The translations under genes were made by a program, and so were the position numbers. Below the pieces are notes generated by a model. It saw only the letters and a list, made by a program, of their open reading frames with translations, was not told the origin of the DNA and did not search any database. Shown here piece after piece: positions 32,697 to 42,127 of a stretch of DNA of 64,000 nucleotides (positions are counted from its first letter, which is position 1; each line of letters opens with the position of its first letter). Source of the stretch: Streptomyces kronopolitis (GTDB taxonomy: Bacteria > Actinomycetota > Actinomycetes > Streptomycetales > Streptomycetaceae); contig NZ_BMND01000011.1 in NCBI RefSeq assembly GCF_014646275.1, forward strand, positions 62,001 through 126,000, written 5' to 3'.

Positions 32697-33661
32697 ACGG
32701 CAGCACCCGCCACGTCCCCGTCATGCTCCAGCGGTGCCTGGACATGCTCGCCCCCGCGCTCGCCGAGCCCGGCGCGGTCGTCGTCGACTGCACGCTCGGC
32801 CTCGGCGGCCACAGCGAGGCGCTGCTCGCCACCTTCCCCGCGGCCCGGCTCATCGCCCTCGACCGCGACCCCTCCGCCCTGAAGCTCGCGGGCGAGCGGC
32901 TCGCCCCGTACGGGGAGCGCGCCACCCTGGTGCACGCCGTCTACGACGAGCTGCCCGAGGTCCTCGACCGGCTCGGCACCCCGCGCGTCCAGGGTGTGCT
33001 CTTCGACCTCGGGGTCTCCTCCATGCAGCTCGACGAGGCCGACCGCGGCTTCGCCTACGCGCAGGACGCCCCGCTGGACATGCGGATGGACCAGACGACC
33101 GGCATCAGCGCGGCGGAGGTCCTCAACACCTACGCGCCCGGTGAGCTGGTGCGGATCCTGCGCTCCTACGGGGAGGAGAAGCAGGCCAAGCGGATCGTCG
33201 AGGCCGTCGTGCGCGAGCGCGCCAAGGAGCCGTTCACCAACAGCGCGCGGCTGGTCGAGCTGATCCGCGACGCGCTGCCGCAGGCCGCCAAGCGCACCGG
33301 CGGCAACCCCGCCAAGCGCACGTTCCAGGCCCTGCGCATCGAGGTCAACGGCGAGCTGCAGAGCGTGGAGCGGGCCGTTCCGGCGGCTGTGAAGGCGCTC
33401 GCGGTGGGCGGCCGGATCGCCGTGCTCGCCTACCACTCGCTGGAGGACCGGCTGGTCAAGCAGGTCTTCGCGGCCGGCGCCGCCAATACGGCGCCGCCCG
33501 GGCTGCCGGTCGTCCCCGAGCGCTACCAGCCCCGGCTCAAGCTGCTGACCCGCGGCGCCGAGCTCCCCACGGAGGAGGAGGTCGCCGAGAACCGCCGCGC
33601 GGCCCCGGCCCGGCTGCGCGGCGCGGAGCGCATCCGCGAGCACATCGAGGACACCGCATGA
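32693..33661 (+). CDS. rsmH: 16S rRNA (cytosine-1402-N4)-methyltransferase RsmH (MraW)
   Basis: Methylates C1402 in the decoding centre of 16S rRNA with S-adenosylmethionine. The 322-residue protein starts with the typical RHVPVMLQRCLDML, then the SAM motif VVVDCTLGLGGHSEALL, GVLFDLGVSSMQLDEADRGF (key DLGVSS), the insert with MDQTTGISAAE, and TGGNPAKRTFQALRIEVN. ATG 32693 places the conserved start at residue 5; GTG 32645 in frame is an alternative. Its stop overlaps the ftsL ATG. First conserved gene of the cluster. Confidence 0.95.
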   Translation: MNGSTRHVPVMLQRCLDMLAPALAEPGAVVVDCTLGLGGHSEALLATFPAARLIALDRDPSALKLAGERLAPYGERATLVHAVYDELPEVLDRLGTPRVQGVLFDLGVSSMQLDEADRGFAYAQDAPLDMRMDQTTGISAAEVLNTYAPGELVRILRSYGEEKQAKRIVEAVVRERAKEPFTNSARLVELIRDALPQAAKRTGGNPAKRTFQALRIEVNGELQSVERAVPAAVKALAVGGRIAVLAYHSLEDRLVKQVFAAGAANTAPPGLPVVPERYQPRLKLLTRGAELPTEEEVAENRRAAPARLRGAERIREHIEDTA

Positions 33662-34218
33662 AAGGCCGGGGGAGCCCGCGCGGCAGGCAGTACCGCCTCG
33701 CCGCGCTGCTCCCCTCCGGGGCCGGTGGCCGGGGCACGGCGGCGCGCACGCCGTTCGTGTTCCTGATCGTCGTCCTGCTCGGCTCCGGCCTGATCACCCT
33801 GCTGCTGCTCAACTCCGCGCTCAACCAGGGCTCGTTCGAGCTCAGCAAGCTGGAGAAGAAGACCGACGAGCTGACGGACGAGCAGCAGGCCCTCCAGCAG
33901 GACGTGGACGCCTACTCCGCCCCGGACGCGCTGGAGCGGCGCGCCCGGAGGCTGGGGATGGTGCCCGGCGGCGCCCCGGCGTTCCTGCTCCCCGACGGCA
34001 CGGTCCGCGGGCGGCCCGGCAAGGCCACGTCGACGGGGGCGCCGCTGAGCAGCTCCGCCGAGCCCTCGGCGCTGTCCGCCCCCGGCCGCACCGGATCCTC
34101 CGCACCGCCCCTCCCGGCCGGCGCCGGGGCGGCGGGACCGGAGGACGCCCCGGTGGTCGGTGCCCTGCGCGCCCCGTCCGGCGCCGCCGCCCCCTCCCCG
34201 ACGACCGCCGGCAGGTGA
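33658..34218 (+). CDS. ftsL: Cell division protein FtsL
   Basis: A bitopic division protein that pairs with FtsB/DivIC and FtsQ at the septum. It has 186 residues: a basic cytoplasmic tail of about 30, one membrane helix (PFVFLIVVLLGSGLITLLLL), a periplasmic-side coiled coil (FELSKLEKKTDELTDEQQAL, key heptad leucines) and a conserved LERRARRLGMVPG. The last 85 residues are Pro/Ala/Ser-rich and longer than in most bacteria. It is coupled to rsmH by ATGA. ftsI follows closely. Confidence 0.9.
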   Translation: MKGRGSPRGRQYRLAALLPSGAGGRGTAARTPFVFLIVVLLGSGLITLLLLNSALNQGSFELSKLEKKTDELTDEQQALQQDVDAYSAPDALERRARRLGMVPGGAPAFLLPDGTVRGRPGKATSTGAPLSSSAEPSALSAPGRTGSSAPPLPAGAGAAGPEDAPVVGALRAPSGAAAPSPTTAGR

Positions 34219-34225
34219 CCGCGGC

Positions 34226-36226
34226 ATGACCGAGCCCAGGGATCCCCGCCGGGTGCCGCGCCCCGCCCAGCGCGGCGGCCAGGGAGCCGGCCGCACCGCC
34301 CGCCCGCCCGCCGGCCGCAGACCCGGCCCGCGCCCCAAGCCGGGCGCACAGCGATCCGGGGCCCGGCGCCCCGCCGCCCGCCCCGGGCAGCCGGCGCTCC
34401 GCCTCGGCAGCCCCCGCCCCCGCCTGCGGCTCATCGCCCTCGGGCTGACGCTGATCATGCTGGTCTTCGTCGTCCGGCTCTTCCAGGTGCAGGCCGTGGA
34501 CGCCTCGGCGTACGCCGCCCGGGCCAACGAGAACCGCTACGTACCGGTCACCCTGGCCGCCGAGCGCGGCGCGATCACCGACCGCAACGGCGTGGACCTC
34601 GCCACCACCGTCGACGCGTACGACATCACCGCCGACCCCAGCCTGCTGGCGCCCGGCAAGATCAAGACCGGCGGTGCGCCGCAGCGGGCCGCCGCGCTGC
34701 TCGCGCCGATCCTCGGCCAGGACAAGGCCACCCTCGCCCGCAAGCTCGACCAGCCCAAGGCCCGCTATGTGCTGCTCGCCCGGCAGCAGAGCCCGCAGGT
34801 CTGGAAGAAGATCAAGGACCTGCGCGCCCGCCTCGACGCCGGTGCGGCCGCCGCCCCCAAGCGCGCCCCCCGCCCCGACGTCCTGGTCGGGATCTTCGCC
34901 GACAAGCACAGCAAGCGCCTCTACCCCAACAAGGACCTCGCCTCCGGCGTCCTCGGCTTCGTGGGCAGCGACGGCAAGGGCGGCGGCGGGCTGGAGGCAC
35001 GCCTGAACCGGCAGCTGGCCGGCAAGGACGGCAAGCTGATCTACGCCCAGTCCGGCGGCCGCCGGGTGCCCACCGCCGACACCCAGGAACACCCCGCGGT
35101 CCCCGGCAGCGACGTCGAGCTGACCCTCGACCGGGACATCCAGTGGGCGGCCCAGCAGGCCATCACCGAGCAGGTCGCCGCCTCCCGGGCCGACCGCGGC
35201 TACGTCGTCGTCCAGGACAGCCGCACCGGCGAGATCCTCGCGCTCGCCAACGCGCCCGGCTTTGACCCCAACGACGTGGCGAAGGCCGAGCCGGAGTCGC
35301 TGGGCAACGCCGCGCTGTCCGACGCCTTCGAGCCGGGCTCCACCAGCAAGCTGATGTCGCTGGCCGCCGTCCTGGAGCAGGGCGTCGCCACCCCGGCCAC
35401 CCGGGTCACCGTGCCCAACCGGCTGCACCGCGGCGACCGGCTGTTCGCCGACGACGTCGACCACGCCACCTGGCACCTCACGCTCAACGGCGTGCTCGCC
35501 AAGTCCAGCAACATCGGCACGATCCTCGCGGCCGGGCAGCTCGGCAAGACTCAGCCGCAGGCCAACCAGGTCCTCTACTCCTACCTGCGGAAGTTCGGGA
35601 TCGGGCGGCCCACCGGGCTCGGCTTCCCCGGCGAGACCGACGGCATCCTGGCCAGGCCGGGGGACTGGAACACCTCGCAGCAGTTCACCATCCCCTTCGG
35701 CCAGGGGCTGTCGCTCAACGCCGTACAGGCCGCCTCCGTCTACTCCACGATCGCCAACGGCGGCGAGCGGATCGCCCCCACCCTGGTCCGCGGCACCACC
35801 GGCCCCGACGGGAAGTTCACCGCGGCGCCCAGGCCGGCCAGGAACCGGGTGGTCAGCCACAAGACCGCGACCACGCTGGCGACCATGCTCGAATCGGTGG
35901 TCGACGACGACGAGGGGACCGGCGCGAAGGCGAAGATCGACGGCTACCGGGTCGGCGGCAAGACCGGCACCTCCAACCGGGTGGACCCGAAGACCGGCCG
36001 CTACCACGGCTACACCGCCTCCTTCGCCGGCTTCGCCCCCGCAGACAAGCCCCGCATCACGGTCTACTGCGCGGTCCAGAACCCCACCGCGGGCAGCTAT
36101 TTCGGCGGTCAGGTCTGCGGCCCGATCTACCAGCGGGTCATGGCGTTCGCGCTGAAGACCCTCCAGGTACCGCCGACCGGAGCCGAGCCCCCGCGGCTGC
36201 CGGTCACCTTCACGCCAGGCCAATGA
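34226..36226 (+). CDS. ftsI: Septal penicillin-binding protein 3 (FtsI), class B transpeptidase
   Basis: Crosslinks septal peptidoglycan with FtsW. A 666-residue protein with a Pro/Arg-rich cytoplasmic tail, a membrane helix at about 72-92, a dimerisation domain (RGAITDRNGVDLATTV), and a transpeptidase domain. The active-site motifs are STSK (FEPGSTSKLM), SSN (AKSSNIGT) and KTG (GGKTGTSNR). ATG 34226 is eight bases after the ftsL stop. The N-terminal tail lacks a signal peptidase site, as expected for a bitopic protein. Confidence 0.95.
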   Translation: MTEPRDPRRVPRPAQRGGQGAGRTARPPAGRRPGPRPKPGAQRSGARRPAARPGQPALRLGSPRPRLRLIALGLTLIMLVFVVRLFQVQAVDASAYAARANENRYVPVTLAAERGAITDRNGVDLATTVDAYDITADPSLLAPGKIKTGGAPQRAAALLAPILGQDKATLARKLDQPKARYVLLARQQSPQVWKKIKDLRARLDAGAAAAPKRAPRPDVLVGIFADKHSKRLYPNKDLASGVLGFVGSDGKGGGGLEARLNRQLAGKDGKLIYAQSGGRRVPTADTQEHPAVPGSDVELTLDRDIQWAAQQAITEQVAASRADRGYVVVQDSRTGEILALANAPGFDPNDVAKAEPESLGNAALSDAFEPGSTSKLMSLAAVLEQGVATPATRVTVPNRLHRGDRLFADDVDHATWHLTLNGVLAKSSNIGTILAAGQLGKTQPQANQVLYSYLRKFGIGRPTGLGFPGETDGILARPGDWNTSQQFTIPFGQGLSLNAVQAASVYSTIANGGERIAPTLVRGTTGPDGKFTAAPRPARNRVVSHKTATTLATMLESVVDDDEGTGAKAKIDGYRVGGKTGTSNRVDPKTGRYHGYTASFAGFAPADKPRITVYCAVQNPTAGSYFGGQVCGPIYQRVMAFALKTLQVPPTGAEPPRLPVTFTPGQ

Positions 36227-36244
36227 AATCGAGGCAATTCCGCC

Positions 36245-38008
36245 GTGACGACCATCACCCCAGACGGCACCCCCGACGGCACCCCCATCCCGGGGAACTG
36301 CGCCCCTCCACCGCCCTCACTTCGCCCCGGGCCCGCTGTGCCCGGTACGCTCACCGCCGTGTCACACGCTGATCAGTCCCCGAAAGCCCAGCACGCCGAG
36401 AAGGCCGGTCCCGGTACCTACCCGGGAGCCCCCCGCCCTGAACGCGTCCGCCCCACCCTCCTGGCGGACCTCGCCGAGCAGCTGGGATGCCCGGCCCCCG
36501 ACGCCGGCCACGCCGATGTCATGGTCACCGGCATCACCCACGACTCCCGGGCGGTACGCCCCGGTGACGTCTACGCCGCGCTGCCCGGCGCCCGTCTGCA
36601 CGGCGCCGACTTCGTCGCCCAGGCCGCCGACCTCGGCGCCGCCGCGATCCTGACGGACCCGACGGGTGCCGACCGCGCCGCCGCGACCGGCCTGCCGGTC
36701 CTCTCCGTCGAGAACCCGCGCGCGCGGATGGGCGCCCTGGCCGTCTCGATCTACGGGGCACCGGGCGAGGACCTGCTCCAGATCGGCATCACCGGCACCT
36801 CCGGCAAGACCACCACCGCCTACCTCATCGAGGGCGGCCTGCGGGCCGCCGCGGCCGCGCGCCCCGACGGCGGCCCCACCGGCCTGATCGGCACCGTCGA
36901 GACCCGCATCGGCGACGAGCGCATCAAGTCGGAGCGCACCACCCCCGAGGCCACCGACCTCCAGGCGCTGTTCGCCGTGATGCGCGAGCGCGGGGTCCGC
37001 GCGGTCGCCATGGAGGTCTCCAGCCACGCCCTGGTCCTGGGCCGGGTCGACGGCTGCGTCTTCGACGTCGCGATCTTCAACAACCTCAGCCCGGAGCACA
37101 TGGAGTTCCACTCCGGGATGGAGGACTACTTCCAGGCCAAGGCCCAGCTCTTCACCAAGGCCCGCAGCCGCGCCGGCGTGGTCAACCTCGACGACGAGTA
37201 CGGCAAGCGCCTGGCCGAGGGCGAGTCCGAGGTCCCGGTCACCACCTTCTCCGCGGAGGGCCACCCGGACGCCGACTGGCGCGCCGCGGACGTCGAGGTC
37301 GGCGCCCTCGGCTCGACCTTCACCGTGCACGGCCCGGACGGCGTGACCGTGCGCGCCGCCTCGCCGATCGCCGGACCGTTCAACGTCGCCAACGCGCTCG
37401 CCGCGATCGTCTCGCTGGTCGTCGCGGGCATCGACGCGCAGACCGCGGCCGACGGCGTGGCCGCGGTCCCCGGCGTCCCCGGCCGCCTGGAGCGCATCGA
37501 CGCCGGCCAGCCGTATCTGGCGGTCGTCGACTACGCCCACAAGACGGACGCCGTCGAATCGGTTCTGCGCGCCCTGCGCAAGGTCACCGACGGCAAGCTG
37601 CACGCCGTGCTCGGCTGCGGCGGCGACCGCGACCCGCACAAGCGCGGCCCGATGGGTGCCGCGGTGGCCCGGCTCGCCGACACCGCGATCCTGACCTCCG
37701 ACAACCCCCGCAACGAGGACCCGCTCTCGATCCTCGCCACCATGCTCGCGGGCGCCGCCGAGGTGCCGATCCACGAGCGCGGCACGGTGCTGGTCGAGGA
37801 GGAGCGGGCCATCGCCATCGCCGCCGCCGTCGCCCGCGCCGAGCCCGGCGACACCGTCATCGTCGCGGGCAAGGGCCATGAGCAGGGCCAGGACATCGCC
37901 GGAGTGGTGCGCCCCTTCGACGACCGCCAGGTGCTGCGCGCCGCCATCGAGGGCTCTCAGACGTCACAGCAGTCGCAGCAGTCACCGCAGCCGAACCACC
38001 AGGGATGA
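36245..38008 (+). CDS. murE: UDP-N-acetylmuramyl-tripeptide synthetase MurE
   Basis: Adds diaminopimelate (LL-DAP in Streptomyces) to UDP-MurNAc-L-Ala-D-Glu. The ATP site is GITGTSGKTTTAYLI, the carbamylated-Lys region follows in MEDYFQAKAQLF, and DNPRNEDP is the DAP-recognition motif. From GTG 36245 the protein has 587 residues, with a Pro-rich tail of about 65 residues before the enzyme proper. An alternative GTG at 36359 (549 residues) has a -10-like TACGCT seven bases before it and would be leaderless. The C-terminal tail is Gln/Ser repeats (SQQSQQSPQP). Confidence 0.93.
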   Translation: MTTITPDGTPDGTPIPGNCAPPPPSLRPGPAVPGTLTAVSHADQSPKAQHAEKAGPGTYPGAPRPERVRPTLLADLAEQLGCPAPDAGHADVMVTGITHDSRAVRPGDVYAALPGARLHGADFVAQAADLGAAAILTDPTGADRAAATGLPVLSVENPRARMGALAVSIYGAPGEDLLQIGITGTSGKTTTAYLIEGGLRAAAAARPDGGPTGLIGTVETRIGDERIKSERTTPEATDLQALFAVMRERGVRAVAMEVSSHALVLGRVDGCVFDVAIFNNLSPEHMEFHSGMEDYFQAKAQLFTKARSRAGVVNLDDEYGKRLAEGESEVPVTTFSAEGHPDADWRAADVEVGALGSTFTVHGPDGVTVRAASPIAGPFNVANALAAIVSLVVAGIDAQTAADGVAAVPGVPGRLERIDAGQPYLAVVDYAHKTDAVESVLRALRKVTDGKLHAVLGCGGDRDPHKRGPMGAAVARLADTAILTSDNPRNEDPLSILATMLAGAAEVPIHERGTVLVEEERAIAIAAAVARAEPGDTVIVAGKGHEQGQDIAGVVRPFDDRQVLRAAIEGSQTSQQSQQSPQPNHQG

Positions 38009-38070
38009 CACACCTCCATGCGCGCACAATCCGCTTATCGTCACCGCCCGCCCCGCGACGGGGGTGACCT

Positions 38071-39522
38071 GTGATCTCCCTGTCGCTCGCCGAGATCGCG
38101 AGCATTGTCGGCGGGCAGCAGTACGACATACCGGACGACGGCCGCGAGGTCACCGGACCGGTCGTGGCCGACTCCCGCGCGGTGCGGCCCGGCGCCCTGT
38201 TCGTGGCCTTCGCCGGGGAACGCGCCGACGGCCACGACTTCGCCCGGGGAGCCGTCGAGGCCGGCGCGGTGGCCGTCCTGGCCGCCCGCCCCGTGGGCGT
38301 CCCCGCGATCGTCGTCGACGACCCCACCGCCGCCCTCGGCGCGCTCGCCCGCGCCGTCGTGGAGCGGCTCGGTACCACCGTCGTCGGGCTGACCGGCTCG
38401 GCCGGCAAGACCAGCACCAAGGACCTGATCGCCCAACTGCTCCAGCGGCACGGCCCCACGGTCTGGCCCGAGGGCAACCTCAACAACGAGATCGGGCTGC
38501 CGCTGACCGCGCTGCGCGCCGAGGAGACGACCCGTCATCTCGTCCTGGAGATGGGCGCCCGCGGCGTCGGCCACATCCGCTACCTCGCCGGGCTGACCCC
38601 GCCGAGGGTCGGTGTCGTGCTCAACGTCGGCTCCGCGCACATCGGCGAGTTCGGCGGCCGCGAGCAGATCGCCCTGGCGAAGGGCGAACTCGTCGAGGCG
38701 CTGCCGTCCGCGGACGAGGGCGGTATCGCCGTGCTCAACGCCGACGATCCGTACGTGCGTGCCATGGCGGTGCGCACAACGGCCCGCACGGTGCTGTTCG
38801 GTGAGGCCGCGGACGCCGCGGTGCGCGCCGAGAATGTCCGTCTCACGGAACTCGGTCAGCCTGCCTTCACGCTTCACACACCCTCCGGGTGCAGCGATGT
38901 GACCATGCGGCTGTACGGTGAGCACCACGTGTCGAACGCGCTCGCCGCGGCCGCCGTAGCCCATGAGTTGGGCATGCCCGTCGACGAGATCGCCTCCGCG
39001 CTCTCCGAAGCCGGCACGCTCTCCCGCTGGCGTATGGAGGTCACCGAGCGCGCGGACGGCGTGACGGTCGTCAACGACGCCTACAACGCGAATCCCGAGT
39101 CCGTGCGAGCGGCGCTGCGAGCGCTGGTCGCCATGGGCGCAGCCGCCAAGGCGAAGGGCGGGCGTACGTGGGCGGTGCTCGGTGAGATGGCCGAGCTCGG
39201 CGAGGAGTCGCTCGCCGAACACGACGCGGTCGGACGCCTGGTCGTCCGGCTCAACGTCAGCAAGCTCGTGGCGGTCGGCGGCGCGGAAGCGGCGTGGCTC
39301 GACATGGGCGCCAAGAACGAGGGTTCGTGGGGTGAGGAGTCGGTGCACGTGTCCGACGCGCGGGCGGCGGTCGACCTGTTGCGCAGCGAGCTGCGGCCGG
39401 GAGATGTCGTGCTGGTGAAGGCGTCCAGGTCGGTGGGGCTGGAGCGGGTCGCCGCAGCATTGCTGGACGACGCGGGGCCGCTGGGCACCGCGGGCGCCGA
39501 GGGTGGGGCCGCGTCCCGATGA
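38071..39522 (+). CDS. murF: UDP-N-acetylmuramoyl-tripeptide-D-alanyl-D-alanine ligase MurF
   Basis: Adds D-Ala-D-Ala to complete the UDP-MurNAc-pentapeptide. A 483-residue Mur ligase: N-terminal UDP-binding domain (DSRAVRPGALFVAFAGER), ATP loop VVGLTGSAGKTSTKDL at about 107-122, NNEIGLPLT, the NVGSAHIGEFGG segment, and VVNDAYNANPESVRAAL. GTG 38071 has GGGGTG just upstream. Its TGA overlaps the mraY ATG. Codon bias weakens toward the 3' end (from about 38900), where A/T third bases are more frequent. Confidence 0.95.
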   Translation: MISLSLAEIASIVGGQQYDIPDDGREVTGPVVADSRAVRPGALFVAFAGERADGHDFARGAVEAGAVAVLAARPVGVPAIVVDDPTAALGALARAVVERLGTTVVGLTGSAGKTSTKDLIAQLLQRHGPTVWPEGNLNNEIGLPLTALRAEETTRHLVLEMGARGVGHIRYLAGLTPPRVGVVLNVGSAHIGEFGGREQIALAKGELVEALPSADEGGIAVLNADDPYVRAMAVRTTARTVLFGEAADAAVRAENVRLTELGQPAFTLHTPSGCSDVTMRLYGEHHVSNALAAAAVAHELGMPVDEIASALSEAGTLSRWRMEVTERADGVTVVNDAYNANPESVRAALRALVAMGAAAKAKGGRTWAVLGEMAELGEESLAEHDAVGRLVVRLNVSKLVAVGGAEAAWLDMGAKNEGSWGEESVHVSDARAAVDLLRSELRPGDVVLVKASRSVGLERVAAALLDDAGPLGTAGAEGGAASR

Positions 39523-40592
39523 ACTCGATGAAGCAGATCCTCTTCTCCGGAACGATCGGGCTCTTCCTGACCCTGATCGGCACCCCGCTGCTGATCAAAC
39601 TGCTGGCCAAAAAGGGGTACGGGCAGTTCATCCGCGATGACGGCCCGCGCGATCACCACAGCAAGCGCGGTACGCCCACCATGGGTGGTATCGCCTTCAT
39701 CCTGGCCACGATCATCGCCTATGTGCTGACCAAGGTGATCACGAGCAGCGACCCCACCTTCTCCGGTGTGCTGGTGCTGTTCCTGATGGCCGGCATGGGC
39801 CTGGTCGGCTTCCTCGACGACTACATCAAGATCGTCAAGCAGCGTTCGCTGGGCCTGCGGGCCAAGGCCAAGATGGCCGGCCAGCTGATCGTCGGCATCG
39901 CCTTCGCGGTGCTCTCGCTGCAATTCGCCGACCTGCGCGGACAGACCCCGGCCTCGGACCGGCTGTCCTTCACCCAGGACTTCGGCTGGCAGATCGGCCC
40001 GGTGATCTTCGTGATCTGGGCGCTGTTCATGATCCTGGCGATGTCCAACGGCGTGAACCTCACCGACGGCCTCGACGGCCTGGCCACCGGCGCCTCGGTG
40101 ATGGTCTTCGGCGCGTACACCTTCATCGGCATCTGGCAGCACCAGGAGTCCTGCGCCACCCCGATCACCGCGGGACCGGCCTGCTACGAGGTACGGGACC
40201 CACTCGACCTCGCGGTCGTCGCCTCGGCCCTGATGGGTGCCTGCTTCGGCTTCCTGTGGTGGAACACCTCACCCGCCAAGATCTTCATGGGCGACACCGG
40301 CTCGCTGGCCCTGGGCGGCGCGCTGGCCGGTCTGGCGATCTGCTCCCGCACCGAGCTGCTGCTGGCCATCCTCGGCGGCCTCTTCGTCCTGATCACCATG
40401 TCCGTGGTCATCCAGGTCGGCTCGTTCCGGCTGACCGGCAAGCGGGTCTTCCGGATGGCGCCACTACAGCACCACTTCGAGCTCAAGGGGTGGTCCGAAG
40501 TCCTTGTCGTGGTCAGATTCTGGATTATCCAGGGCATGTGCGTCATCGTCGGACTTGGCATCTTCTATGGCGGTTGGCAGGCAGCGAAGTGA
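39519..40592 (+). CDS. mraY: Phospho-N-acetylmuramoyl-pentapeptide transferase MraY
   Basis: Transfers phospho-MurNAc-pentapeptide to undecaprenyl phosphate, forming lipid I. A 357-residue protein with about ten membrane helices. Catalytic Asp motifs are FLDDYIKIVKQ (DD pair), SNGVNLTDGLDGLATG and FMGDTGSLALGG; the C-terminal loop has PLQHHFELKGW with the HHH-like cluster. Overlaps murF by ATGA and murD by GTGA, so it is central in a coupled operon. Confidence 0.96.
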   Translation: MNSMKQILFSGTIGLFLTLIGTPLLIKLLAKKGYGQFIRDDGPRDHHSKRGTPTMGGIAFILATIIAYVLTKVITSSDPTFSGVLVLFLMAGMGLVGFLDDYIKIVKQRSLGLRAKAKMAGQLIVGIAFAVLSLQFADLRGQTPASDRLSFTQDFGWQIGPVIFVIWALFMILAMSNGVNLTDGLDGLATGASVMVFGAYTFIGIWQHQESCATPITAGPACYEVRDPLDLAVVASALMGACFGFLWWNTSPAKIFMGDTGSLALGGALAGLAICSRTELLLAILGGLFVLITMSVVIQVGSFRLTGKRVFRMAPLQHHFELKGWSEVLVVVRFWIIQGMCVIVGLGIFYGGWQAAK

Positions 40593-42067
40593 CCACGCAC
40601 GACCCGGCCGGCGGCTCCGCGGGGTTCGCCGGCCAGCACGTCACCGTGGCCGGTCTGGGCGTGAGCGGCATCAGTGCCGCCCGCGCGCTGGCCGGCCTCG
40701 GTGCCCGCGTCACCGTCGTGGACGGCGGCGACGGGGACAAGCAGCGGGCGGCCGCGCGGGAGCTGGAGGCGGCGGGGATCGCCGTCCGCCTCGGCGACGG
40801 CGCGACCCTGCCCGAGGGCACCGACCTGGTCGTGACCTCGCCCGGCTGGAAGCCGGACAGCCCGCTGTTCGCGGCGGCCGCCGCGGCCGGGGTGGACGTG
40901 GTCGGCGACGTGGAGATCGCCTGGCGGCTGCGCGAGACCGTCACGGGAGCGCCGCCCGCCGCCTGGCTCGCGGTCACCGGCACCAACGGCAAGACCACCA
41001 CCGTGCGGATGCTGGCCTCGATCCTGGAGGCCGAGGGCCTGCACACCACGGCCGTCGGCAACATCGGCACCCCGATCATCGATGTCGTCCTGGGCCAGGG
41101 CAAGGACGGTGCGCGCCCCTACGACGTGCTCGCCGTCGAGCTCTCCAGCTACCAGCTGCACTGGGCGCCGTCCCTGCGCGCGCACTCCGCCGCGGTCCTC
41201 AACCTCGCCCCCGACCACCTCGACTGGCACGGCTCCATGGCGGCGTACGCGGCCGACAAGGGCCGGATCTACGAGGGCAACACCGTGGCCTGCGTCTACA
41301 ACGTGGCCGACCAAGCGACCGAGGACCTGGTGCGCGAGGCCGACGTCGAGGAGGGCTGCCGCGCCATCGGCTTCACCCTCGGCGCCCCGGCCCCCTCCCA
41401 ACTCGGTGTCGTCGAGGGCCTCCTCGTCGACCGTGCCTTCGTGGCGGACCGGCAGAAGCAGGCCCAGGAACTCGCCGAGGTCGCCGACATCGCCCCCGGC
41501 TCCGGGACCCCCGCCCCGCACAACATCGCCAACGCCCTCGCGGCGGCGGCGCTGGCCCGTGCCTACGGCGTCGGGCCGGCCGCCGTCCGCGACGGACTGC
41601 GCGCCTTCCACCCGGAGGCCCACCGCATCCAGCACATCGCGGACCTGGCCGGCGTCACCTACATCGACGACTCCAAGGCCACCAACACCCACGCCGCCGA
41701 GGCGTCGTTGGCCGCCTACCCGCACATCGTGTGGATCGCCGGCGGCCTGGCCAAGGGCGCGACCTTCGACGAGCTGGTGCAGAAGTCCGCGGCCCGGCTG
41801 CGCGGGGTGGTGCTGATCGGCGCCGATCGGGCGCTGATTCGCGAAGCCCTGGCGCGACACGCCCCCGATGTCCCGGTGGTCGACCTCGACCGGACCGACA
41901 CTGGGGCGATGTCCGAGGCGGTCCGGGAAGCGACCCGTCTGGCCGAGCCGGGCGACACCGTCCTGCTGGCCCCGGCCTGTGCCTCGATGGACATGTTCGT
42001 CAATTACAACAAGCGGGGCGAGGCCTTCGCCGACGCGGTCGGCGAGCTGACCGCACGGGATCACTAG
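40589..42067 (+). CDS. murD: UDP-N-acetylmuramoyl-L-alanine-D-glutamate ligase MurD
   Basis: Adds D-Glu to UDP-MurNAc-L-Ala. A 492-residue Mur ligase with an N-terminal Rossmann-like domain (VTVAGLGVSGISAARAL), ATP loop AVTGTNGKTTTVRML at about 127-141, LNLAPDHLDWHGS, and the C-terminal YIDDSKATNTHAA and LLAPACASMDMFVNYNKRG (key SMDMF). GTG 40589 overlaps the mraY stop (GTGA). Forty-five bases separate it from ftsW's leader. Confidence 0.95.
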   Translation: MTTHDPAGGSAGFAGQHVTVAGLGVSGISAARALAGLGARVTVVDGGDGDKQRAAARELEAAGIAVRLGDGATLPEGTDLVVTSPGWKPDSPLFAAAAAAGVDVVGDVEIAWRLRETVTGAPPAAWLAVTGTNGKTTTVRMLASILEAEGLHTTAVGNIGTPIIDVVLGQGKDGARPYDVLAVELSSYQLHWAPSLRAHSAAVLNLAPDHLDWHGSMAAYAADKGRIYEGNTVACVYNVADQATEDLVREADVEEGCRAIGFTLGAPAPSQLGVVEGLLVDRAFVADRQKQAQELAEVADIAPGSGTPAPHNIANALAAAALARAYGVGPAAVRDGLRAFHPEAHRIQHIADLAGVTYIDDSKATNTHAAEASLAAYPHIVWIAGGLAKGATFDELVQKSAARLRGVVLIGADRALIREALARHAPDVPVVDLDRTDTGAMSEAVREATRLAEPGDTVLLAPACASMDMFVNYNKRGEAFADAVGELTARDH

Positions 42068-42127
42068 ACCGTTTCTCCCCGCCGCCGCCGGGACCGGCCG
42101 GCGCGCGCACCTGTGGAGGGGACGAGG

